Below, piece by piece: positions 42,606 to 48,718 of a stretch of DNA of 48,718 nucleotides. The notes under the pieces are model-generated. The model did no database searches, was not told the origin of the DNA, and saw only the letters and a program-made list of their open reading frames with translations. Numbering within the stretch: the first letter of the stretch is position 1; the number at the start of each line of letters is the position of its first letter. A program made the translations under genes and the position numbers. Source of the stretch: Spirochaetota bacterium (lineage in GTDB: Bacteria > Spirochaetota > UBA4802 > UBA5550); contig JAFGJK010000063.1 in assembly GCA_016929135.1 (NCBI GenBank), forward strand, positions 1-48,718, read 5' to 3'.

Positions 42606-44306
42606 ATGGCTGACACGCACGACGAACTGGTACTGCCTCTTGTGAATTCCTACATCGAATACTGGGCGAAGAAGACGCCGGACGCGGTGGCGATGATACA
42701 GCACGAGGACAACAGGTCCTTCACCTACGGGAAGTTCGCATCCCTCATCGACTTCTTCGCGCTGCGGCTGATGGACATGGGGATCAAAAGGGGGGACACA
42801 GTGGCGACACTGCTGGCGCTCCTCCCCGAACATATGATGCTCATGTACGCCTGCTTCAAGATCGGGGCGATCATCGCGCCGCTGGACGTGCGTCTTCAGG
42901 ACGCCGAGGTGGTGAGGGACATTGACAAGATCAAGGCGAAGGCCTTCTTCTTCCTCGGCCACACACCGGTGCGGGATTTCCGTACCGCCGGGAGCGCGGT
43001 GAGGGAGCAGTGCCCCTACTGCACGCACCTGGTGCAGTTTACGCCGGACCCGAAGCCCGGCGACGTCATCGAGGGGGCGGTGAGCATCACGGGGCTCATG
43101 GACAAGAAGCGGCTGGTCTGGCTCAAGCTGAAGGATCTCGTCACCGGCGGCCTCGCGAAGCGCTACCGGCAGATCGAGAAGCGGACCCCGGCACTCATCA
43201 TTTACACCACCGGCACCACCGGCGAGCCGAAGCCGGCCCTGCTCTGCCACGAGAACATCATCGTACAGAACAGGATCCTCGCGCGGGGGATGGCCATGAA
43301 CAGCGGGAAGATACTGGTGAACCTCCCGCCGAGCCACGTGGGCTGCGTCACCGAGACCTTCATGACCACGATGTATTTCGGCGGCACCACGGTGATGCTG
43401 AGGATCTTCGACGTCACCGCGAGCCTCGAGGCGATACAGAAGCACAGGATCGATGCCATCGGGATGATCCCCACCCAGTACCGGATGATGTGGAATCACC
43501 CGAATTACGCCTCATACGACCTCGGCAGCCTCAAGGTGGCGGCCTACGCGGGGTCGGCGGTGGACGTGGAGTTCTTAAAGAAGCTCTCCACCATGGCCCC
43601 CAGGATCGGCACCGGCATCGGCATGACGGAGAACGCCGGTTTCGCGACCTTCACCCCGCCGGGGATCTCCTTCGAGGAGATGGCGGGGCAGGTGGGCCGC
43701 GCCTTCCCGGACCTGGCCGAGGTGACCATCAGAAAGCCAATGAGCGAGGACGGCGGTGCCGGCGACGAGCTCCCGGACGGTGAGATCGGGGAGATCTGCT
43801 ACCATCCCCCCATCGTCTTCCTGGGCTACTACGGACAGCCAGAGGCGACGGCCAAGGCGATTTCGCGCGAGGGGATCCTCTACACCGGCGATATCGGATA
43901 TTTCAAGGATCTGGGAACATACCGCGCGCTCTTCCTCTCCGGCAGGGAGAAGTTCATGATCAAGCAGAAGGGCTTTAAGGTGTTCCCCGGCGAGGTGGAG
44001 GACCACATAATGAAGATGAAGGAGGTGGACGTCGCAGAGGTCATCGGCATGCGCCATGCGATCTTCGATGACGGCATCTTCGCCTTCGTGAAGCCGGTGA
44101 AGGGGGCCACGCTGACGCCCCAGGCGGTCATGGAGCACTGCAAGGAGATCGCCTCGTACAAGCGGCCCCAGCACATAGAGATCTGGCCGGCCGATCAGAA
44201 TTTCCCCTTGACCAGGAGCACCAAGGTGGACAAGATCGCGCTCAAGAAGCTGGCCGAGCCGATCGTCGAGCAGCTCAGGAGGAGCGGCGGCTGGGACGCA
44301 TCGTAG
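42606..44306 (+). CDS. Acyl-CoA ligase/AMP-forming synthetase (ANL superfamily)
   Basis: A 566-residue enzyme that activates a carboxylic acid with ATP and usually transfers it to CoA. The A3 motif is IIYTTGTTGEPKPAL, the mid-motif is GIGMTENAGFATFTPPG, and the hinge region is YTGDIGYF then FLSGREKFMIKQKGFKVFPGEVEDHI. The catalytic lysine region near the C-terminus reads PLTRSTKVDKIALKKL. The substrate is not evident. The ribosome binding site CCGGAGGGGAAC precedes the ATG at 42606, 12 bases after the MaoC stop. It lies between the MaoC-like gene and the TetR gene and is likely under that regulator. Confidence 0.93.
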   Translation: MADTHDELVLPLVNSYIEYWAKKTPDAVAMIQHEDNRSFTYGKFASLIDFFALRLMDMGIKRGDTVATLLALLPEHMMLMYACFKIGAIIAPLDVRLQDAEVVRDIDKIKAKAFFFLGHTPVRDFRTAGSAVREQCPYCTHLVQFTPDPKPGDVIEGAVSITGLMDKKRLVWLKLKDLVTGGLAKRYRQIEKRTPALIIYTTGTTGEPKPALLCHENIIVQNRILARGMAMNSGKILVNLPPSHVGCVTETFMTTMYFGGTTVMLRIFDVTASLEAIQKHRIDAIGMIPTQYRMMWNHPNYASYDLGSLKVAAYAGSAVDVEFLKKLSTMAPRIGTGIGMTENAGFATFTPPGISFEEMAGQVGRAFPDLAEVTIRKPMSEDGGAGDELPDGEIGEICYHPPIVFLGYYGQPEATAKAISREGILYTGDIGYFKDLGTYRALFLSGREKFMIKQKGFKVFPGEVEDHIMKMKEVDVAEVIGMRHAIFDDGIFAFVKPVKGATLTPQAVMEHCKEIASYKRPQHIEIWPADQNFPLTRSTKVDKIALKKLAEPIVEQLRRSGGWDAS

Positions 44307-44339
44307 CCTTTAAACGAAGCGGCCCGGTGCGGGGCGTCA

Positions 44340-44957
44340 ATGGAAAAGAATAAAATCGTCGTCCCCCGGAAGATCAAGGACCGGCTGTACCCGGTGGTCC
44401 TTGATCTCTTTTCCCGGGAGGATTTCCACCAGGTGAACCTGCGGGACATCGCCGCCGGATCCGGCATCAGCACCGGAACGATCTACAAGTACTTCCCCTC
44501 CAAGGAGGCGCTCCTCTTCTCAATTCTCGATGAGAATATTGCCGCCATCGGCGCCCTCATCCGGGAGCACATCGCAGGCATCGAGAGCACCAGGGAGCTC
44601 TTCCGGAAGATCTTCTGGGTCACCATGGATTTCTACGACAGAAACCCCGGCGTGGCCATCACCGCCTTCATCACCGTGCCGATGCGCAGCTGGATGCGGG
44701 AGAGGTCGTACCGGAGGGACAGGGAGACGATCCCCCTCCGTGCCGTTCTGGCCCGCGCCCGGGAGCGGGGGGATTTCGACACCTCCCTTGACGACCGGCA
44801 CATCGCCGACCTCTACTACATGTTCTGCCACCGCCACATCCATTCATGGTACTACTTCGGAATGAAGTGGAGGCTGGCTGACACCATCGGCGATTTCTTC
44901 GAACTCTTCTGGAAGATCATGGCCCCGCCCCTCAGTGCGGGATCGCCCGCCTCGTAA
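44340..44957 (+). CDS. TetR-family regulator of the acyl-CoA operon
   Basis: A 205-residue repressor. The DNA-binding domain covers residues about 15-65 (YPVVLDLFSREDFHQVNLRDIAAGSGISTGTIYKYFPSKEALLFSIL). The C-terminal domain is of the broad ligand-binding type seen in FadR/AcrR-like regulators. The gene is 33 bases after the acyl-CoA ligase stop, with GGGGCG upstream of the ATG at 44340. The palindrome pair in front of the operon is its likely operator. The inducer may be an acyl-CoA, by analogy with FadR-type TetR proteins. It converges with the response-regulator gene 13 bases away. Confidence 0.92.
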   Translation: MEKNKIVVPRKIKDRLYPVVLDLFSREDFHQVNLRDIAAGSGISTGTIYKYFPSKEALLFSILDENIAAIGALIREHIAGIESTRELFRKIFWVTMDFYDRNPGVAITAFITVPMRSWMRERSYRRDRETIPLRAVLARARERGDFDTSLDDRHIADLYYMFCHRHIHSWYYFGMKWRLADTIGDFFELFWKIMAPPLSAGSPAS

Positions 44958-44970
44958 GCGGGCCGGCGGT

Positions 44971-45327
44971 TCAGGGAATCAGGGCGAGGATGCGCTCGAG
45001 CTCCCCGGTGTCCACCGGCTTGGTGATGATCCCGGCGGGCGCCGTCTCCTCCGCCTTGTCGATGGTCCCCCGGTCATTGTAGGCGGTGCAGTAGATGACC
45101 GGAATCGTCAGGGTCTCGCGGATTTTCCGTACGGCCTCGATGCCGGTCATGGCCCCCTTCAGCTTGATGTCCACGATCATAACATCGGGACGGCCGGCGA
45201 CGGCCATGGCCACTGCCTCCTCCCCCGTCTCCACGGCGCCGATGATGAGGTGTTTAATCTTCAGGAATTCCTGCAGATAGAGGCTGGCGATGGTGTCGTC
45301 CTCGACGATGAGAACCCTCTTCGACAT
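44971..45327 (-). CDS. Single-domain response regulator (CheY-like receiver)
   Basis: A 118-residue receiver with no output domain. The acidic pair is VEDD at the N-terminus, the phosphoacceptor is Asp53 (VMIVDIKLKGAMTG), and the later switch residues are Thr in CTAYND and Lys in IITKPVD. This layout (ADAM-like D-x-K-L-K-G) is typical of receivers paired with HisKA_2/HWE kinases, e.g. PdtaR-like. It starts at the ATG at 45327 with GGAGG four bases upstream. It follows the multi-PAS kinase gene by 24 bases on the same strand; the kinase is the probable phosphodonor. It likely acts by protein interaction. Confidence 0.92.
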   Translation of the reverse strand: MSKRVLIVEDDTIASLYLQEFLKIKHLIIGAVETGEEAVAMAVAGRPDVMIVDIKLKGAMTGIEAVRKIRETLTIPVIYCTAYNDRGTIDKAEETAPAGIITKPVDTGELERILALIP

Positions 45328-45351
45328 CAATCCTCCGCAATCGTCCCGTCA

Positions 45352-47943
45352 TCACGCCGGTATCGTGATGGCGTACTTCAGCCCGTTGTCGTTCCAGTGG
45401 CGCAGGGTGCCCCTGAGCTGGGTTTCCGCGAGCATGCGTATCAGCTCCATGCCCAGCGAGGTCGTCGTGCGGAAGTCGACGCCCTCGGGGAGACCGCCGC
45501 CGTCGTCGCCGATGGAGAGGCGGTAGCCCCCGGGCTCAGCCGTCATCTCGATGGATATGGAGCCCCGGCCCCTGCCGTGAAATGCGTGCTTGTAGGCGTT
45601 GGTGAGGATTTCGCTCACCAGGATGCCGCAGGGGACCGCCTTCTCGATATCCAGGGATATGGACTCCACGTTGATCATTTCGTCTATGTTCATGGATTCG
45701 TCGATCAGCACGCCGTGAAGCTGCGTCACCAGCTTGCGGATGTAGGCGCCGAAGTCGATCCTGGAGAGGTTGCCCATCTGGTAGAGCAGCTCGTGGATGA
45801 GTGAGATGGCGAATATCCGGCTCCTGGTGATGTTCAGCGAATACTTCGCCTCCTCGCTGGTCTCGCGGTGCACCTGCAGCCCCAGAAGGGAGACGACGAT
45901 GTTCAGGTTGTTCTTCACCCGGTGGTGGATCTCCTTCAGGAGGACCTTCTTCTCCCTGAGGGAATCCCGGAGGGCCCTTTCCGTCAAGTGGCGCTGCGTG
46001 ATATCCTGGCATATGCCGATGGCGCCCGAGACAGCGCCGTTGGGTGAAAAGATTGGCTGGCTGATGAACTGGATGATGGATTTCTTCCCCGAGACCACTG
46101 AGGTGTATTCAGCCTCGAAATAGTCCGGCTTCCCCTCCAGCACCTGCCGGATCGATTGGAGCATTCTTGCGTCTTGAATGTTCGCAAGGGTGTTGAATCC
46201 GATGAAGGATTCACGAGCCGCTCCCATAATCTCGCCCCACTTCTCGTTCGCGTCCAGCGTTCTCCCCTTCGCGTCGATATGGTTGATACCGATGGGCGAA
46301 TGCTCGAAGACCAGCCGGTAGCGCTCCTCGCTCTCCCGCAGCTGCCGCTCCGATTCCTTGCCCTCGGTGATGTCCTCCAGCGTTTCTATGGCCCCGGTGA
46401 TGCTCCCCGAGGAGTCCCGTATCGCCGCGGCGGTGAAGCGCAGCCATTTTCCGTTGGTGTGCATCCTGGGGAAATAGTCGATGGCCTCGTAGGCCCCCTC
46501 CACTAAAACCGATGGCGAGTAGTTCCCCTCGTAGAGTTTTCCTATCTCCTCAATCTTCCCGTCCAGGAGAAGATCGGCCATGCAGGGCCGGGGATGGTCA
46601 TAGAAGGCCCTCCAGTGGTCGCCGGTGCCCACTATCTCGTCGTGGGGGATGCCGCTTATCTGGGCCAGGGCCCGGTTCCAGAAGACCACGCGGTGATTTC
46701 TGTCGATGACGAAGGTGGGGATGGGAGAGCCTTCGATGGTGCTCAGGAGCCTCCGCTCGCTCTCGCGAATCGCCTCTTCCGCCCGCTTTCGCTCGGTGAT
46801 GTCGTTGAAAACGACGAGGTGCTCGGTCTTGTCCGGGCTCAGCACCACGGTGGTCTCCATGTACTGGTGTGCCCCCTCCTTCGTTTTCAGGGTGAACTCG
46901 TAGTTTTTCGGCGCCAGGGACTCGTCGATGTCCCTGAGCCTGCGGTATTCCGCGAGCCTGGCCAGGTCGGCGTCGCTGGCCATGAAGTCCTGCCAGCTCA
47001 TCTTTCCCGCGATCTCTTTGACGCTGTAGCCGGTGAGGTTCGCGCATTCCCGGTTGCACGCGGAGATGAGACCTCGATCGTCTATGGTGACCATGGCGAT
47101 CCCGCTGTTTTCGAAGAGGTGGCGGTAGCGCTCCTCGCTGATCTTCAGGGACTGCTCCACCTCCTTCTGCGCGGCTATGTCGCGGAATTCGGTGACGCGG
47201 ACCTGTTTCCCCTTGCAGGGGATCGCCTTCCCCTGGATTGCCAGGGGATAGCGGCTCCCGTCCTTTTTCAGCCCCACGGCCTCGTAGGGGTGTTCGTCCC
47301 CGCTCTCGATGTGCTGCATTACCATTTGGCGAGATTCCGGCGCGATCAGGAGAAGGCCGTCCATGCCGATGAGTTCGTCATACACGTACCCAGTGATGTC
47401 CGACAGCGCCTTGTTCGCCTCGATGATGAGCCCCCTGTCGTGCACGCCGATACCCCCGAAGGAGGCCTCGTAGAGACCCTGGAAACGCTCCTTGCTCTCG
47501 CTGCATTCCCTGATCACCGACTCCCTGCGGGACTCCTCGTTCTTGCGCGCCGTGATGTCCGCCAGTACGCCGTTGAATACTGTATGGTTTTTGTAACTTA
47601 CGGGGCTCGAGTGTCCGTGGAACCAGACGACCTCCCCGGAATCTTTGATGAACCTCCCCTCGTAGTTCCATTCGCTGGTAGTGTCAAAGGCGGATTGTAT
47701 CGATGAGAGAAATCCCTCCCGGCATTCCGGGGCAATGTGCGCGGTGAAGAGGCGTAGAAAATCCTTTGTCTCCGGCTCTAACCCGAAGATCTTTCTGGAC
47801 TGTGCGCTCACGAAATTGAGTTCCATCGCTCCGCCTTTTTCGGCGGAGAACTGGTACACCACCTCGGGTATGCTGGAGATCATATCGAGCAGCTGTTCGT
47901 CTTCATTTTTTGCGGGTTTGCGGCTACCGGATTTTCTCGCCAT
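45352..47943 (-). CDS. Multi-PAS HisKA_2 sensor histidine kinase
   Basis: An 863-residue cytoplasmic kinase with no membrane helix. Five PAS domains in series cover about 20-655: first PEVVYQFSAEKGG; then GIGVHDRGLIIEANKALSDITGY; GIAMVTIDDRGLISACNREC; PIPTFVIDRNHRVVFWNRAL; SPIGINHIDAKGRTLDANEKW. The HisKA_2 domain has His674 in EIHHRVKNNLN. The ATPase domain shows SEILTNAYKHAFHGRG and GDDGGGLPEGVD. It shares the HisKA_2 output type with the FIST kinase of this window but has no FIST part. AGGAGC lies upstream of the ATG at 47943. It precedes the receiver gene in a two-gene unit; the signals sensed are unknown. Confidence 0.94.
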   Translation of the reverse strand: MARKSGSRKPAKNEDEQLLDMISSIPEVVYQFSAEKGGAMELNFVSAQSRKIFGLEPETKDFLRLFTAHIAPECREGFLSSIQSAFDTTSEWNYEGRFIKDSGEVVWFHGHSSPVSYKNHTVFNGVLADITARKNEESRRESVIRECSESKERFQGLYEASFGGIGVHDRGLIIEANKALSDITGYVYDELIGMDGLLLIAPESRQMVMQHIESGDEHPYEAVGLKKDGSRYPLAIQGKAIPCKGKQVRVTEFRDIAAQKEVEQSLKISEERYRHLFENSGIAMVTIDDRGLISACNRECANLTGYSVKEIAGKMSWQDFMASDADLARLAEYRRLRDIDESLAPKNYEFTLKTKEGAHQYMETTVVLSPDKTEHLVVFNDITERKRAEEAIRESERRLLSTIEGSPIPTFVIDRNHRVVFWNRALAQISGIPHDEIVGTGDHWRAFYDHPRPCMADLLLDGKIEEIGKLYEGNYSPSVLVEGAYEAIDYFPRMHTNGKWLRFTAAAIRDSSGSITGAIETLEDITEGKESERQLRESEERYRLVFEHSPIGINHIDAKGRTLDANEKWGEIMGAARESFIGFNTLANIQDARMLQSIRQVLEGKPDYFEAEYTSVVSGKKSIIQFISQPIFSPNGAVSGAIGICQDITQRHLTERALRDSLREKKVLLKEIHHRVKNNLNIVVSLLGLQVHRETSEEAKYSLNITRSRIFAISLIHELLYQMGNLSRIDFGAYIRKLVTQLHGVLIDESMNIDEMINVESISLDIEKAVPCGILVSEILTNAYKHAFHGRGRGSISIEMTAEPGGYRLSIGDDGGGLPEGVDFRTTTSLGMELIRMLAETQLRGTLRHWNDNGLKYAITIPA

Positions 47944-48044
47944 CGCCTGCTCCTGGTCTCTCCCCCTGCGGCTTCTTCAACTTCGCGGTCCCCCCGCCAA
48001 TTGTATACCAGTTCACTCCTATGAAATCAAGCAAATAAATAGTA

Positions 48045-48061
48045 ATATGAACTCTTCATAT
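48045..48061. promoter_or_regulatory. Inverted repeat between kinase and nitroreductase genes
   Basis: ATATGAA (48045-48051) and TTCATAT (48055-48061) are exact reverse complements separated by CTC. The site lies in the 195-base divergent gap between the multi-PAS kinase and nitroreductase genes, about 80-95 bases from each start. It could be an operator; the binder is unknown. Confidence 0.4.
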
Positions 48062-48138
48062 CATTCAGTATATTGTATCGAGGGGTATCCGATCCGCATC
48101 ATATCCATGATGCGGCGACAGCGTAAAGGAGGGGAGAT

Positions 48139-48717
48139 ATGGATGTAAAAGAAGCGATAGCGGCCCGCAGGGCCTACCGCGCCCTGGAGCCGGTGGAGGT
48201 TACCGACGGGATCATCAGGGAGCTCGCCACGGCGGCACAGCTCACCGCCTCATGCTTCAACAACCAGCCGTGGCGGTTCGTCTTCGCGCGGGACGGAGAG
48301 GCACTGGCGGGGATTCACGGGTGTTTGAACAAGGGGAACGAGTGGGTTCACCGGGCGTCGCTGATCATCGCCGCCTTTGCCGCCAGGGAGCACGACTGCA
48401 TTATAAAGGAGCGTGAATACTACCTCTTCGACCTGGGGATGGCGGTATCCTCGATGCAGCTCAGGGCCACCGAGCTGGGACTGGTGGCGCATCCCATCGC
48501 CGGCTTCGAACCGGAGAAGATCAGAGGGGTTCTGGGGATACCGGAGGGGAACACGGTGATCACCCTGCTGATCGTGGGGAAGAAAAGCGGTGACACCGGC
48601 GGACTGACCCAGTGGCAGCTGGAGGCGGAGGCGTCCAGGCCCTCCCGTCTCCCCCTGGAGAATATCTGCAGCATCGATCGCTACGATGCGCGGCTGGGCG
48701 TCAGGGCCCAGAAGTGA
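48139..48717 (+). CDS. Nitroreductase-family FMN protein
   Basis: A 192-residue protein. The N-terminal MDVKEAIAARRAYRALEP and the ASCFNNQPWRFVFA segment (SxxNxQPW, FMN binding) define the nitroreductase fold; a later DLGMAVSSMQLRATELGLVAHPIAGF segment forms the dimer and FMN site. These enzymes use NAD(P)H and FMN to reduce nitro, quinone or enone compounds. The gene is complete; its stop codon ends one base before the end of the window. A strong ribosome binding site (AAAGGAGGGG) precedes the ATG at 48139. It is divergent from the multi-PAS kinase gene. Confidence 0.92.
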   Translation: MDVKEAIAARRAYRALEPVEVTDGIIRELATAAQLTASCFNNQPWRFVFARDGEALAGIHGCLNKGNEWVHRASLIIAAFAAREHDCIIKEREYYLFDLGMAVSSMQLRATELGLVAHPIAGFEPEKIRGVLGIPEGNTVITLLIVGKKSGDTGGLTQWQLEAEASRPSRLPLENICSIDRYDARLGVRAQK

Positions 48718-48718
48718 C

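Noticed and set aside
41997..43499. 500-codon minus-strand open frame across the MaoC and ligase genes
   Set aside because: It spans two recognised plus-strand genes and shows low-complexity His/Arg/Asp-rich sequence; an antisense shadow.

Overview
The window reads as a piece of chromosome from a free-living, GC-rich, Gram-negative bacterium. The best guess is a Spirochaetota member of the Leptospira/Turneriella type. This rests on gene content: a 7TM-DISM/SpoIIE phosphatase, a six-helix methyl-accepting protein, several PAS-HisKA_2 kinases, a MORN lipoprotein and many one-gene regulators. No rRNA, tRNA or core marker was found, so the assignment is an inference. No phage, transposase, integrase, CRISPR array or tRNA was recognised.

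Layout. 1-3.1 kb: two unknown membrane proteins, a possible TPR-gene relic and a MORN-repeat lipoprotein. 3.1-7.2 kb (minus): IclR regulator, phytoene-desaturase-like FAD oxidoreductase and GPH/MelB-type symporter, with a palindrome-rich AT island in front of the oxidoreductase. 7.8-10.3 kb: FIST-PAS-HisKA_2 histidine kinase. 10.6-15.2 kb (minus): a propeller-like lipoprotein, a four-gene cluster of small membrane/zinc-finger proteins and an AraC regulator. 15.8-19.1 kb (plus): LEA14-like lipoprotein, small Cys-rich protein, SDR oxidoreductase and O-methyltransferase. 19.2-25.8 kb: hybrid histidine kinase, THEP1-like NTPase, VOC protein and 7TM-DISM/PP2C phosphatase. 26.05-26.8 kb: a highly charged protein built from 17- and 21-residue units. 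26.8-31.7 kb (minus): CrtC/AttH-like protein with its TetR, a LuxR regulator and an MFS transporter. 31.9-34.4 kb (minus): ResB/CcsA-like pair and a SpoIIAA-like protein. 34.6-39.8 kb (plus): DJ-1/PfpI protein, damaged flavodoxin-like oxidoreductase, methyltransferase, OPA-type transporter coupled to a HAD phosphatase, and an EthD-like protein. 39.9-41.5 kb (minus): chemoreceptor. 41.7-45 kb (plus): MaoC-like hydratase, acyl-CoA ligase and TetR. 45-47.9 kb (minus): multi-PAS kinase and single-domain response regulator. 48.1 kb: nitroreductase.

How the genes fit together. Much of the window consists of small catabolic or lipid-related units, each with its own regulator: IclR with oxidoreductase and symporter, TetR with CrtC-like protein, TetR with MaoC and acyl-CoA ligase. 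Three AT-rich promoter islands (about 6.2, 28.5 and 41.6 kb) combine a perfect TTGACA -35 box with exact inverted repeats. They are the clearest regulatory signals here. Signalling proteins (three histidine kinases, one PP2C phosphatase, one chemoreceptor) lie between these units, mostly without their usual partners.

No complete new defence or mobile system was found. The most unusual items are the 17/21-residue repeat protein with a recent 126-bp internal duplication, the CcsA-like protein lacking the haem-handling signature, and the paired 13-bp palindromes nested in a larger inverted repeat before the MaoC operon.
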